DNA of 64,000 nucleotides from Geminocystis sp050753365 (GCF_050753365.1 NZ_JBLZFY010000006.1:31605-95604), one strand, 5' to 3'; counted from the first letter of the stretch, positions 44,601 through 53,640 are shown. Notes: generated by a model from the letters alone, not told the origin. Numbers and translations: made by a program.

Positions 44601-45795
44601 TAATGCTACTTTTGAACGGGAAATCAGGTTAATATGTGCTAATGACAAACTTTTATGGGTTAATCTTACTATGTCTGTGGTATGGGTGTCTGTCGATCCT
44701 TCTTACTTTATCGCTGTAATTAACGATATTAGCGATCGAAAAAAAGCAGAGGAGTCTCTACAACAAAGCGAAGCGAGATTAAATAGTGTGCTAAGTTCTT
44801 TACAGGATGTAGTTTGGTCAATGTCTTTACCTGACTTAAATTTACGATACATTAACCCTGCTTGTCAGATATTATACGGCTATTCTCCTGCGGATATATT
44901 AGTGAATCGTGGTATTTTATTAGATATGGTAGTACCCGAATATCGTCAATTAGTAGAAGAAACATGGGCAGATATTATGGAAGACTACCAATTAGGAGTT
45001 TTACAAAACGAATACGGTAAAAATTGGGAATTGGAATATAAAATTGAGTTATCCACAGGACATACTCGCTGGATTCGAGAACGATCGCACATAGTGTATG
45101 ATCAATATGGTAGAGCAATTAGTATCGATGGTATCTCTACCGATGTCACCGAAAGACATGAAGCGGAAGAAAAACTCTTTAAATCCTTACAAGAAAAGGA
45201 AATTCTACTGAAAGAAGTCCATCATCGAGTCAAAAACAACCTTTATGTTATCTCAGGATTGCTTAACCTACAATCTAGTTATATCGAAGACGAAGCAGTG
45301 AAAAATCTCTTTGAAGATAGTCAAAATCGTATTCAAAGTATGGCGGTTATTCACGAATTATTATACCAATCCAATGACCTTTCTGAGATCAACTTTGCTG
45401 AATATATTAACCGTCTGGTATCAAATCTTTTCCTTTCCTATAACCATTATCACACAGGCATCAAACCCGTTACTCATCTGCAAGAATGCTATTTAAGTAT
45501 TGAAACCGCTATCCCCGCAGGATTATTAATCAATGAATTAGTTACCAACGCCTTTAAACACGCCTTTCCCCAAAGAGAAGGAGAAGTCACCATCAATTTG
45601 ATTACTAAAGACCAAGAACCTATAAGATTAGAAGTAAGAGATAATGGTATTGGATTGCCTCCTGATTTAGACTGGGAAAGAAATAACTCCCTTGGGTTGC
45701 GCCTTGTGAGATTATTAAGTCAACAGTTAGACGCAGAAATAGAAGTGAATGGTAGTGATGAGGGTACTTGTTTTATTATCACTTTTACACCATAA
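41662..45795 (+). CDS. Cyanobacteriochrome-type multi-sensor histidine kinase
   Basis: 1377 residues, soluble. N-terminal degenerate CBS-like region (10-290), coiled coil, GAF1 (about 325-475), GAF2 (about 485-640), four PAS domains (about 646-1165), HisKA_2-type dimerisation domain with EVHHRVKNNL (His1187/1188), and HATPase (NELVTNAFKHAF, DNGIGLP). GAF1 carries both hallmarks of a DXCF cyanobacteriochrome: Asp381-His-Cys383-Phe, and Cys411-His412 in SPCHLDLLLG followed by ANLVVPI. It should therefore bind a phycocyanobilin-type chromophore by two thioethers and sense violet/blue versus green light (known for the subfamily, inferred here). No cognate regulator is adjacent. Confidence 0.88.
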   Translation: MAFHEELNQTIIDYHPILILPDTSFTDVVKKMAMGYEYLIVVNNLIPIGVICQKTILKIIASNVNIYSFRAKNFCESFPCYQEKELPNIFILAENIYHKKYPIYGCLNEDNNIIGIISAKSLCRYFNTESFYQSIPISELIEPNLTVVHENNSILSIIKKLSSNNNIDGFIFEHDCRLKIFTYQTLINNLLIPDWKNKTIAELKLNELPCREDTEKISLISNLIVENSYLLINHDFPHSEINSCLVTDYSNDYKDNSDNYYFKIYDRLNIISAHHLIKVLTPSWQQEYLRQQQKELNRIKTAFKVEKKQVEQEKLLSQLSQRIRKSLHLEEILNSTVNEVRQFLDCDRVIVYQLYPDGDGVIIAESVVKGVMSIVGRVVQDHCFVKDFIQPYLNGRIQAVNNVFEANLSPCHLDLLLGIEIQANLVVPIIFHDGLWGLLAAQNCRQPRHWLEDELELLQKLAAQVAIAIQQSEYAQKALQVAQYQTAIASLGNTALINNDLETLMETTVKIVGETLKVEYCDLLQLQPNRASFVLRAGIGWTKEWIGLAQIGSSPRWMPGYTLKVMNPVITEDLMIETRFSPSPILHNTGIISAATVNIGGKWDCFGVMGIYSKTPRKFTPEEINFLQTVANVLATAIDRTRSQRQLDYFFNLSLDMFCITGVDGSFKRVNSSFLTTLGYNSSEMINQNMLSFVHPDDVEITKEELEKLSNGFPSVNFENRWLTSDGQYRWLAWKSLPYEEGIIYATARDITLAKQAESQLRILNEELESRVKDRTEELEHTTTQLRTFVQTTGTVLVVLNQDYRIVEWNEEAEKVFGWRRDSVLGEDYFLLFIPPSERESFKNTLNLTLHQGQVHRNLENKVLTADGNERTILWNVNRFTDNHGEGIGIIACGQDIEEVRLAQLRLKLSEQRFRSIFHQAAVGILQVSLPGKLALVNDKFSQLIGYSRDELVDIDFHSLIHLDDVSPTLTDLSSLLGGNNATFEREIRLICANDKLLWVNLTMSVVWVSVDPSYFIAVINDISDRKKAEESLQQSEARLNSVLSSLQDVVWSMSLPDLNLRYINPACQILYGYSPADILVNRGILLDMVVPEYRQLVEETWADIMEDYQLGVLQNEYGKNWELEYKIELSTGHTRWIRERSHIVYDQYGRAISIDGISTDVTERHEAEEKLFKSLQEKEILLKEVHHRVKNNLYVISGLLNLQSSYIEDEAVKNLFEDSQNRIQSMAVIHELLYQSNDLSEINFAEYINRLVSNLFLSYNHYHTGIKPVTHLQECYLSIETAIPAGLLINELVTNAFKHAFPQREGEVTINLITKDQEPIRLEVRDNGIGLPPDLDWERNNSLGLRLVRLLSQQLDAEIEVNGSDEGTCFIITFTP

Positions 45796-45837
45796 GAAAT
45801 GTGGATCATAAACTTGAATTAGTGATATTCTAGTACT

Positions 45838-45975
45838 GGTTTTGGTACATATATCTATGTAGGGGAGGAAGAAAGAGAAAGCATCTTAGCTACTGGTTAC
45901 AACTTTATTGAGGAGGGAGAAGCCTTCAAAGTGTCTTTTGAAACTCATGATGATTTAATACCTATCTTAGATTAG
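45838..45975 (+). pseudogene. Remnant of an unidentified gene
   Basis: 46 codons without a start, encoding GFGTYIYVGEEERESILATG, then YNFIEEGEAFKVSFETHDD and LIPILD before TAG. The sequence is protein-like, and a TGA four codons upstream closes the frame. Family not recognised. Confidence 0.35.
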
Positions 45976-46048
45976 GTTCGGAGTATTGTAAAGCATTGGC
46001 AGATGAGACGAGAAGCCTACACTATACCGAAGGTTAGTATTAGGTACT

Positions 46049-46198
46049 TCACGAGCGCAAATAACGAGAAAAATTGTAGGTTGTATTTTGAACTCTCGTC
46101 ATTCTATTATTAGTAAAATCTCTTACGAAATCATAACTAGGATAAGCCATAACGAGAAAAAGAGTAAGTAGAGTAATGTTTTTGAGATATTTAGACAT
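46049..46198 (-). CDS. Small secreted or membrane protein (49 residues)
   Basis: ATG preceded by TGGGAGTAAAATC, a good ribosome-binding site. The product begins MSKYLKNITLLTLFLVMAYP, a short signal-peptide-like helix, followed by a basic tail ending FSRYLRS. It could be a genuine small protein or the head of a truncated secreted protein; the surrounding debris favours some caution. Confidence 0.4.
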   Translation of the reverse strand: MSKYLKNITLLTLFLVMAYPSYDFVRDFTNNRMTRVQNTTYNFSRYLRS

Positions 46199-46308
46199 GA
46201 TTTTACTCCCAGAAGAATGAATGGTTATTGGTGATGAAAAAGATTTATTGCGTCACCAGATTATTCCTTTGCTATCCTTCACAATGACAGATAACATTTC
46301 AATTAATT

Positions 46309-46336
46309 GAGATTGCTTCGTTGCCTCGCAATGACA
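46309..46336. repeat. Dispersed repeat GAGATTGCTTCG...CTCGCAATGAC
   Basis: Best-preserved copy of this family in the debris region; degenerate copies flank it at 46263-46290 and 46383-46412. Confidence 0.7.
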
Positions 46337-46504
46337 ATATTTGAGTTTATAGGAATGACAATATTTTGCTTAAAAATGTTTCGAGATTCCTTCGCTATTC
46401 CTCGAATCACAATATTATTCCTCTTTTCATAGCATTATTTTTTCGTTCATGTTCGATCGAGATAGGAAAATGCTAAATTTATCATAGCATAAATAAAAAA
46501 AATT

Positions 46505-46729
46505 TTAAGAATCTTCTAAAAACTGCTCTAAAGTAATTAAATTATCATTTAATAATTCTGTATAAATAATGTTACCTTCATTTATATGTTCGGGATGATA
46601 CCCTAATCTAAGTAGGGTTTATTGTGCTTCATTTTCTCTTATTTCTATCCTCTTTAGTTTATTTTTCAACACATTGTTATCAGTATCAGAAATTATTGAT
46701 TGCGTGGAAAGTATCTTATTTTGTTTCAT
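46505..46729 (-). pseudogene. Small helical protein gene interrupted by a TAA
   Basis: A 74-codon frame from ATG (46729) to TAA (46505) with a single in-frame TAA at codon 37 (46619-46621). Before the stop: MKQNKILSTQSIISDTDNN through KRIEIRENEAQ. After it: TLLRLGYHPEHINEGNIIY through ITLEQFLEDS. Both halves look like one helical protein, so the first TAA is probably a CAA-to-TAA type nonsense change. Family not recognised. Alternatively only a 36-residue peptide is made. Confidence 0.5.
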
Positions 46730-46803
46730 AAGTTTGTGTAAGGGTTGCACAAAAGTCTTTTTTACTTGAAATCTATTATAAATAATTTTTGAGTACCTAA
46801 TCT

Positions 46804-49596
46804 TTAAATTTTCTTACCAAAGATGTTGATTTTTAACCAAAAATCTTCGATCGAGCAGTAGAAAACAGGTACAATAATCAGACTAAGAAGGGTAGAAGTG
46901 ATTAAACCGCCAATGATAGCTACCGCCATAGGTTGCCTTAATTCTGCACCGACACCCCACCCCAAGGCAATGGGTAACATTCCTAAGATGGTAGAAAAAG
47001 TTGTCATTAAAATCGGGCGCAGTCTTGTTACGCCTGTTAAAATGATGGCATCTTCCCTTGACATTCCTTTTTGACGTTGTTGCTTGGCATAATCTATTAA
47101 AAGTAAGGCATTTTTGTCGAGTAACCCTAACAAGAAAATAACTCCGATGAGAGAAATCATACCGAAGTCGCTTTGAGTGATAAGTAAAGCCACCATAGCG
47201 CCGACAATGGATAAGGGTAAAGTAAAACCTACGACTAAAGGTTCAATTAAACTACCGAATAACAACCATAGTAACGATAGCATAAACACGATCGAGAGGA
47301 CAAAGATAATAGTAAACTGTCGGGCAACTTCCTTCATTCTGCCGTAGTCTCCTCCTAAAAAGATATTGACATCCGAAGGGAGTAAAGGAGAGATGGTATT
47401 AACAACTTCGGTGGTTAAATCACCTAAGACGTAACCCGGTGCTATGTTTGCCGAAAAAGTGATCGATCGAACCCCGTTAAAACGTTCTATAGTAATGATA
47501 TTATCGATATTATCAGGTAAATCAGGAGACACCGTTAAATCCGTTAAACCAGATGAATTTTCTAAAGAAGGCTTTACTTCTATCGCCGTTTCAAAAAGAG
47601 ATGTCAAATTTTCACCCTGTAAAGCAAAAGAAAAAGGTTTCCCGTCTCCCGTGTCAACAAATTTTATATCCTCAACACTGATACTTACCCCTTTAATAAT
47701 TGGTAGATTTTCTCTTATTTTATTTTGTACTTGGGCAGTGGAAAATTGTCTATCCTTTCTTAACTTGACATAAATTTTACCCTTATTAGGTTGCCCACGA
47801 AAACCGACAATATTAAAAGTTGACTCCACTTCAGGAATTTCTAAAATAGAGGCTTCGATGTTATCTCCAACACGGCGACTTCTTCGTAACAGAAAACCAT
47901 CGGGATTTTGACGAATTTCCCCTAACCAGCCAAAACTAGAAGAATTATCATCATTAACGGGGGTTTCCTCCTCAGAATTTTGATTAACATTCCCACCTAT
48001 GGGAATATTCGGTAACTGGCTAGTATAGATAACGTTAAATTCTCCTCTGTCTAATTGAGGAATAAAACCTTGGGGAATCAACGGAATTAAACCAATACCG
48101 ACAATGAAGCTAGTTAAGGCAATCACTAAAACAATTTTACGATGAGATAATGACCATATCAACAGATTACGATATTTCTCTAAAACTCGATCGCCTAAAG
48201 ATTCAAAATTAAGAATGAATCTCCCTTGTCTGCCTGTCTTCCTATCTGCCTGTCTTCCTGTCTGCCTGTATTCCTGTCTTCCTGTCTTCCCCCTCCCCTT
48301 TTCTTCCTCCTCTCCTCCCTCTCTCAGGCTTTCCCCTCTCTGAGACTTCCCTAACCATAACATAGCCAAAACGGGAGAAAGAGTGCGCGCCACTAACAAG
48401 GAAATGATGACGGCGGCGGATACCGTCAAGCCAAAAGGTTTAAAAAATTGTCCCACATTACCCGTAGTTAAGGCAACGGGAAGAAATACTGCCACAATAG
48501 TTAAAGTTGAGGCGGAGGTAGTCAAACCGATTTCGTCACTACCTTTTAACGCCGCCTGTTTAGGAGTTTCTCCTGCTTGTATCAGACGGCTAATATTTTC
48601 TACATCCACAATGGCATCATCTACCACGATACCGATAACTAACGCAAGAGCCAATAATGTGATACTTTCTAGGTTAAAATTCCCTATCGCCATGACAATA
48701 AATGTACCCAATAAAGATATAGGAATAGCTAAGGCGGTGATAAGGGTGGCTTTTATGTCACCCAGAAAAGGAAATATTATGACTATGGCTAAAATGATAG
48801 CTAAAACTAAAGTATCGATCGTGGCTTGGGTGGCTTCTTTAATATAAGTCGCCTCCGTTTGCGCAATATTTACCTCAATATCACTATCAGTTAAAGAGGG
48901 AGTTAATTTTGTCATGGCAATTTCTACATCTCTAACCACCTCTAAGGTATTGCCATCTCCTCGTTTAATCACTTGAATACCTAATCCTTCTTCACCATTA
49001 AAGCGAATCAAAGAGGGAGATATATCTTCATTATCAGGAGATTCTAAGCCGAGAATATTTATCTTAAGGATACCTTCGATCGATTCTAAGGGGGGAATAA
49101 TTTTTTCTGTGGCGATAGTCGTTATTTCTTCTACAGTTAAGTTTTCGCTAGTCAAGACATAACTAATAGCTGATGACTCATTCAAGTTATAGGGGAGTAT
49201 CTCGATCTCGCTGTATGGTGGTAACTTTACAGTTTCAAGTACTTTTTTGATGCTATTTTCGGCATTATCGAGGCTATCTCCTGCAAAAAACAGGGAGGTG
49301 ATAACAGTTTGATTAGGAAAGGTTGAAGAAGCGACACTTTCGATCGAATCAAGGTTAAGTATAGACTGCTCGATCGGACTTGTCAAATTAGTTTCTGTTT
49401 CTACCACCGTCTCGAAGTTACCCGAAGCGCGAATGATGATAACGGGAAAAGTCACATCAGGAAACAAGGCATATTTGAGGGAAGAAAAAGCCAATAACCC
49501 TGCCACACTAACCGCTATCCAAAAATTAATAGTTAACCAAGGGTGATGTATCGCAAACCGAGAGATATTTAACCGTTGACGTAAAGAGAAATTCAT
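46804..49596 (-). CDS. RND-family efflux transporter with repeat-expanded cytoplasmic loop
   Basis: 930-residue inner-membrane pump of the AcrB/MdtB type. TM1 is near residue 18. The TM4 proton-relay aspartates are in ALVIGIVVDDAIVDVENI, and the second half mirrors the first (GVIFLLGLLDKNALLLIDYA). The loop after TM6 (about 415-460) is a charged low-complexity stretch (REGGEEEEKGRGKTGRQEY...), part of which is encoded by eight copies of an octamer DNA repeat. No membrane-fusion partner or outer-membrane factor is adjacent. Substrate is unknown; metal-type CzcA ligands are not evident. Confidence 0.87.
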   Translation of the reverse strand: MNFSLRQRLNISRFAIHHPWLTINFWIAVSVAGLLAFSSLKYALFPDVTFPVIIIRASGNFETVVETETNLTSPIEQSILNLDSIESVASSTFPNQTVITSLFFAGDSLDNAENSIKKVLETVKLPPYSEIEILPYNLNESSAISYVLTSENLTVEEITTIATEKIIPPLESIEGILKINILGLESPDNEDISPSLIRFNGEEGLGIQVIKRGDGNTLEVVRDVEIAMTKLTPSLTDSDIEVNIAQTEATYIKEATQATIDTLVLAIILAIVIIFPFLGDIKATLITALAIPISLLGTFIVMAIGNFNLESITLLALALVIGIVVDDAIVDVENISRLIQAGETPKQAALKGSDEIGLTTSASTLTIVAVFLPVALTTGNVGQFFKPFGLTVSAAVIISLLVARTLSPVLAMLWLGKSQRGESLREGGEEEEKGRGKTGRQEYRQTGRQADRKTGRQGRFILNFESLGDRVLEKYRNLLIWSLSHRKIVLVIALTSFIVGIGLIPLIPQGFIPQLDRGEFNVIYTSQLPNIPIGGNVNQNSEEETPVNDDNSSSFGWLGEIRQNPDGFLLRRSRRVGDNIEASILEIPEVESTFNIVGFRGQPNKGKIYVKLRKDRQFSTAQVQNKIRENLPIIKGVSISVEDIKFVDTGDGKPFSFALQGENLTSLFETAIEVKPSLENSSGLTDLTVSPDLPDNIDNIITIERFNGVRSITFSANIAPGYVLGDLTTEVVNTISPLLPSDVNIFLGGDYGRMKEVARQFTIIFVLSIVFMLSLLWLLFGSLIEPLVVGFTLPLSIVGAMVALLITQSDFGMISLIGVIFLLGLLDKNALLLIDYAKQQRQKGMSREDAIILTGVTRLRPILMTTFSTILGMLPIALGWGVGAELRQPMAVAIIGGLITSTLLSLIIVPVFYCSIEDFWLKINIFGKKI
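48226..48289. repeat. Octamer tandem repeat (CTGTCTTC) x8 inside the RND gene
   Basis: Eight head-to-tail octamers, consensus CTGTCTKC on the plus strand with few mismatches. It is translated on the minus strand as an eight-residue periodic segment (RKTGRQEY-like), about residues 436-458 of the pump. A purine-rich tract follows it on the coding strand's upstream side. Confidence 0.92.
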
Positions 49597-49947
49597 AGAA
49601 AATGAAGAATAAAAAAATGACTGAAACTCTTAACTCTTTCCTTTTCCCTCTTTCCTTTTCCCTATCATCACCAGTAAACTTCAATGCAAACTAGCTTAAT
49701 CTTTTGATTTATTTAGCAAACCCTAATTAAAATAGAAATCAAAACTATTATTAGATAGGATTTTAGCTACTTATAAAATGGTTATTCTACAGTAATTATG
49801 TAAAATTAATAGAAAATAATTATTATAAACTTTATCATCTATAACTTTGATTATTTTAAAAATGCAATTGTTATAAATTAACAGTTTGAATTTAACCTAA
49901 TACCTGCAACCTGATACCTGACACCTTTTTTTAGACATAATTTAAGT
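49597..49947. other. Intergenic region between RND pump and ACR3 genes
   Basis: 351 AT-rich bases on the promoter side of the RND gene. Near 49893-49925 there is a degenerate array of ATACCTG/ACACCT units just past the ACR3 stop. I see no ORF. Confidence 0.45.
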
Positions 49948-51084
49948 TTAATGAATTAATCGAGGATCAAATAATGTTGCTTTATCAGGCTCTCTTTTAA
50001 ACCAAGGAGCAGTTTTTTTACATATCTCTACTAACATTAACATAACGGGGACTTCGATCAAAACTCCTACTACAGTAGCTAATGCCGCCCCTGAATTTAA
50101 ACCAAATAACATCACCGCCGTTGCGATCGCAACTTCAAAATGATTACTCGCACCAATCAAAGCGGCTGGGGCAGAATCTTCATAGGATAAATTCAGTTTT
50201 AAAGCGATAACATAACTGATAAAAAAAATAAAATTAGTTTGAATAAATAGGGGAATTGCTATCAAGAAAATATGCAAAGGATTGTTAATAATTAATTCTC
50301 CTTTAAAAGCAAATAAAAGAATTAAAGTTAATAATAAAGCACTAATCGCAATAGGGGAAAGATAATGTAAAAATTGAGTTTCAAACCATTTTCTACCTTT
50401 ATATTTAAAAATCCAATAACGACTAAAGACAGCACAAATTAAGGGCAATCCCACATAAATTAACACCGAAAATACGATCGTTTCCCAAGGCACAATGACA
50501 TTATTTGCTGATAATAATAACTTGCCTAAAGGTGCGTATAAAAACAACATTGCTAAAGAATTTACCGCTACCATGACTAATGTATGAGCTTGATTACCAT
50601 AGGAAAGATAACCCCACATCAACACCATCGCAGTACAAGGAGCAATGCCTAATAAAATACAACCTGCGATATAAGATTGTGCTATTGTTACCACTTCCCC
50701 CCTAATAATTTCTGTTTCAGTGAGTAAGGGAGAGAATAACCAACCCAGAAAAAATTGAGCAAAAACTACCATAGTGAAAGGCTTAATTAACCAATTCACC
50801 ACGAGAGTTAAAACGACAGGTTTAGGAGTTTGTATCGCTTTTACTGCCTGTGAAAAGTCAATTTTCACCATGATAGGGTACATCATGAAAAATAAACAAA
50901 TAGCGATCGGGATAGAAACATTATATATACTCATGGCATCAAGATTTTGTGCGATCGAGGGAAAAATACGACCGAATCCAATCCCTAATACGATACAAAG
51001 TGCTACCCATACCGTTAAGTATTTTTCAAAGAAACTCAAGTTACTTCCAGCTTTCACAGCCGAAATATTTATTTGATTATCCAT
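49948..51084 (-). CDS. ACR3-type arsenite efflux transporter
   Basis: 378 residues, about ten membrane helices. The family motif GIAPCTAMVLMWGYLS, with its essential cysteine, and ALIGASNHFEVAIATAVMLFG are intact. It exports As(III) and sometimes antimonite. The frame can begin two codons earlier at a GTG; ATG (MDNQINIS) is preferred. Neither an ArsR repressor nor an arsenate reductase is adjacent. Together with the CadD-like and RND genes it adds to metal(loid) tolerance. Confidence 0.92.
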   Translation of the reverse strand: MDNQINISAVKAGSNLSFFEKYLTVWVALCIVLGIGFGRIFPSIAQNLDAMSIYNVSIPIAICLFFMMYPIMVKIDFSQAVKAIQTPKPVVLTLVVNWLIKPFTMVVFAQFFLGWLFSPLLTETEIIRGEVVTIAQSYIAGCILLGIAPCTAMVLMWGYLSYGNQAHTLVMVAVNSLAMLFLYAPLGKLLLSANNVIVPWETIVFSVLIYVGLPLICAVFSRYWIFKYKGRKWFETQFLHYLSPIAISALLLTLILLFAFKGELIINNPLHIFLIAIPLFIQTNFIFFISYVIALKLNLSYEDSAPAALIGASNHFEVAIATAVMLFGLNSGAALATVVGVLIEVPVMLMLVEICKKTAPWFKREPDKATLFDPRLIH

Positions 51085-51209
51085 ATACACTAACCAAGAA
51101 AAATTGTTTTAATCTTTTTGTATTTGTAGAAAAAATAATATTGAGACTAGAATTAAAACCAAAAAATCTGATTAAACTTCTCCAAAAATTAATATTTTAT
51201 CACTGTGAA

Positions 51210-51226
51210 ACAGGCATCTTGCCTGT
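51210..51226. repeat. Inverted repeat ACAGGCATCTTGCCTGT
   Basis: Seven-base arms with a three-base loop, upstream of the ACR3 gene. Other copies: 53538, 55915 and 62918; a CGGGC variant occurs at 29076 and 29125. Confidence 0.85.
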
Positions 51227-51383
51227 ATTTATGGAAATGTTTATTAAATAAAAGATTTAAGGTGATTAAAATTTTGATAACTTATTTTTTCGTCTTGATA
51301 CATTTTAACACGATTCATTAAAACAATAAAACTTGATTTAACAAATAAATAGTGAATAGTTTTAATAAATCAAAAATCTAGGT

Positions 51384-51418
51384 ATTACCCATTACCCATT
51401 ACCTATTACCCATTCTCA
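51384..51418. repeat. Heptamer array ATTACCC
   Basis: ATTACCC twice, ATTACCT, ATTACCC, ATTCTCA, ending three bases before the stop codon of the FAD oxidoreductase (minus strand). Confidence 0.8.
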
Positions 51419-51421
51419 AGA

Positions 51422-53464
51422 TTATCTCCAATCATCCCAATCGGAATTAAAAATGGAAGTGTTAGGGAATTGAGTGGGATTACCACTTTTCTCTAAAGTC
51501 GCTTTTAAATCCTGTAGGTTTTTGTTACGGAAAGCAAAACCCTCTGTAAATTCATACGGTAAAATTCCCCTTTGTAAAGCCATTGATGCTGTAATACCTG
51601 CGGCTGCTCCTGATGACCACTCAAAGGAATGGACTCGATAAGCGGCGGCGGCGATGTGACTGGTGGCAATGCTTTTTCCTGCTACTAACATATTATCGAT
51701 TTTTTGGGGAATCATAGCCGATAAGGGGATTTGGAAGGGATATGCCTGTCCTTGTCCTCGTCTTTCTCCTTCTCTCTCGGTATTACCCGGTTTTTCGTGG
51801 GGATACTCTGTCATGCAAGGGTGAAAATCGATGGCATAGTGTCCAATACCCACAGCATCAGGGTAAATTGTCGATCGAGTGCGATTTTTTACGTCATCTG
51901 GGTCAGTTTGACCACTTAAAACCGAAAATCCCTCCAAACCAGACAATAAGGCTTGTAAACGGCGATATTGTTCGGGGGTGAGGGTTTGACGATAATAGTC
52001 ATCTTTATAGTTACGGCGAGAAATATCAATTTCATTGACCACAAATCCGTTAGGATGAGCATAATTAGGACGACCAATAATTCTTCTACCTTCCCTCATA
52101 TAAGGATATTTGGATAAACCATGTACTGTACCCATAGGAGAATCTAAACCTTTTAAGAATATGTGATTGGGATTAGGTTTTTTGACACCATCCCCTAATT
52201 GAGAATCCGTTGTACCTGCGACTAACCAATGATAAAAACCAATGGCGTTTTCTTCTCCTTTGCGGAGGGTTTCTGTGCGCAATCCCCCCATCCATCCGCC
52301 GGGGTTAAATTGTCCTGTTTGTTGTAATTGTTCTTTGGTATAAATTAAATTGTCTCTTGATGTACCCGGGCGATAATCATTTCCCCATGTCCAGTTTTGC
52401 ATGGAAATATCACCCGGAGTAGGTTTTGTAAAGCTAATACCTTGAAAACTTACCATCTCACTGGGTTGCTCTTTCCAAATTCGTCTATAGGTGAAAACGA
52501 GATCAAAATCCGCTAATCTAGGCAATTCATAGCTATAGTAAGGGGCGTATTGTTGATAAAAGGGCGGTTCAGGTTGTGGTTGAGGTTCGGCGGTTTTTTC
52601 CATCGCAAAGGTATAAGTAAATCCTTGAGTACAATAAGGATCAGGTGTAGCACTTGAAGATGATGGTTCTAATTCCGATCGAGGATCAATCCCAAGGCGA
52701 TGAGGTACATCCGTTAAGCCGATTAACTCCCCTGTTTCTGTGGCTTCCACAATAAACCAATTGGCTTTACCTTCTTTGCGTGGTTTTTGAGGAGGAGTAA
52801 ACCTAATAATATTTTTCTTGAATCTTGCTGAATCTTCGTAGGTGTAAGCATCTTCAATGATTTGCGATAATGTTTCGGTGTTGAGAGGAGGAGTATTGGG
52901 TTGAGGTTGATGTTGAATGGCGATCGCCTCGACAATTTGTTGTCCAGTACCAGCATTGGCAACGGTTTCAATTTTTAAGTCTTTAATCACGGTATTAGGA
53001 AACCATTTTAAAGTCCCCTTGCCTTTTCTAGCGGCATCTTGTAACTGTTTTTCGAGAATTGTATGGGCATCCCTAGGCAAAAAACAAGAACTACTTACCC
53101 AACATTCTCCGGGGTTCGATCGACCATAGAATTTTTCCAGATTACTTCTTAACTCCAAATAACCACGAGGGAAAAATAACTCCTGTCTTTGAGTACTACG
53201 TTCATCTAACGCAGAAGTTCCTTGAGAAGAAATTTGTCCTCCAACCCAATCGGTAATATCCGTTAAACAGACGGTTTTGCCCATTAATAAGGCTTCATAA
53301 GCAGTGGCAGCCCCTGCTAAACCTCCTCCTACTACTAATATCTCACATTCTTCCGTTCGATCTGCATTACGGGGAATACTTGCCATGACAGGAGTAACGG
53401 ATACTAGGCTCAAGGGAATAGCAATTAATTTACGCCAAAAATCTTTACTAATAAATCTATACAT
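51422..53464 (-). CDS. Exported FAD-dependent oxidoreductase (FAD_oxidored family)
   Basis: 680 residues. A signal peptide (about 1-29, ending VMASIP) is followed by the dinucleotide-binding motif EILVVGGGLAGAATAYEALLMG and DWVGGQISSQGTSALDE, typical of the large FAD_oxidored group. The C-terminal FAD-closing motif is NMLVAGKSIATSHIAAAAYRV. Substrate is unknown. Proline-rich (EPQPQPEPP) and charged (EREGERRGQGQ) insertions occur in loops. It may be a periplasmic or Tat/Sec-exported enzyme; no twin arginine is visible in the signal. Confidence 0.83.
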   Translation of the reverse strand: MYRFISKDFWRKLIAIPLSLVSVTPVMASIPRNADRTEECEILVVGGGLAGAATAYEALLMGKTVCLTDITDWVGGQISSQGTSALDERSTQRQELFFPRGYLELRSNLEKFYGRSNPGECWVSSSCFLPRDAHTILEKQLQDAARKGKGTLKWFPNTVIKDLKIETVANAGTGQQIVEAIAIQHQPQPNTPPLNTETLSQIIEDAYTYEDSARFKKNIIRFTPPQKPRKEGKANWFIVEATETGELIGLTDVPHRLGIDPRSELEPSSSSATPDPYCTQGFTYTFAMEKTAEPQPQPEPPFYQQYAPYYSYELPRLADFDLVFTYRRIWKEQPSEMVSFQGISFTKPTPGDISMQNWTWGNDYRPGTSRDNLIYTKEQLQQTGQFNPGGWMGGLRTETLRKGEENAIGFYHWLVAGTTDSQLGDGVKKPNPNHIFLKGLDSPMGTVHGLSKYPYMREGRRIIGRPNYAHPNGFVVNEIDISRRNYKDDYYRQTLTPEQYRRLQALLSGLEGFSVLSGQTDPDDVKNRTRSTIYPDAVGIGHYAIDFHPCMTEYPHEKPGNTEREGERRGQGQAYPFQIPLSAMIPQKIDNMLVAGKSIATSHIAAAAYRVHSFEWSSGAAAGITASMALQRGILPYEFTEGFAFRNKNLQDLKATLEKSGNPTQFPNTSIFNSDWDDWR

Positions 53465-53537
53465 TAATCTTTCAATCCATCAAAATAGTTAATTGTTCAT
53501 TATTCATTGTTAATTGTCGATCGATTTTTATGAAAAT

Positions 53538-53554
53538 ACAGGCAAGATGCCTGT
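53538..53554. repeat. Inverted repeat ACAGGCAAGATGCCTGT
   Basis: Reverse-complement orientation of the same 17-base family, between the panB stop and the oxidoreductase start. The related hairpin-like GGGCTTCTAGCCC lies about 45 bases further at 53599-53611. Confidence 0.85.
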
Positions 53555-53640
53555 TTTACAGTTTTACCATGAGAAATCTATATTTTTCTCCGTAGTTCGG
53601 GCTTCTAGCCCGATTTCTGCCAGAAGTATATAAGATTAAT

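Larger units (their letters stand above)
45796..46803. other. One-kilobase region of gene debris and repeats
   Basis: No full-length gene. It holds a plus-strand remnant (45838-45975), a small minus-strand ORF (46049-46198), three copies of the GAGATTGCTTCG-type repeat (46263-46290, 46309-46336, 46383-46412) and a minus-strand frame broken by one stop (46505-46729). It looks like a decay zone. Confidence 0.6.

Noticed and set aside
50774..51251. Plus-strand open frames opposite the ACR3 gene
   Set aside because: They are antisense to a clearly conserved membrane protein gene, lack ribosome-binding sites and have no family resemblance.
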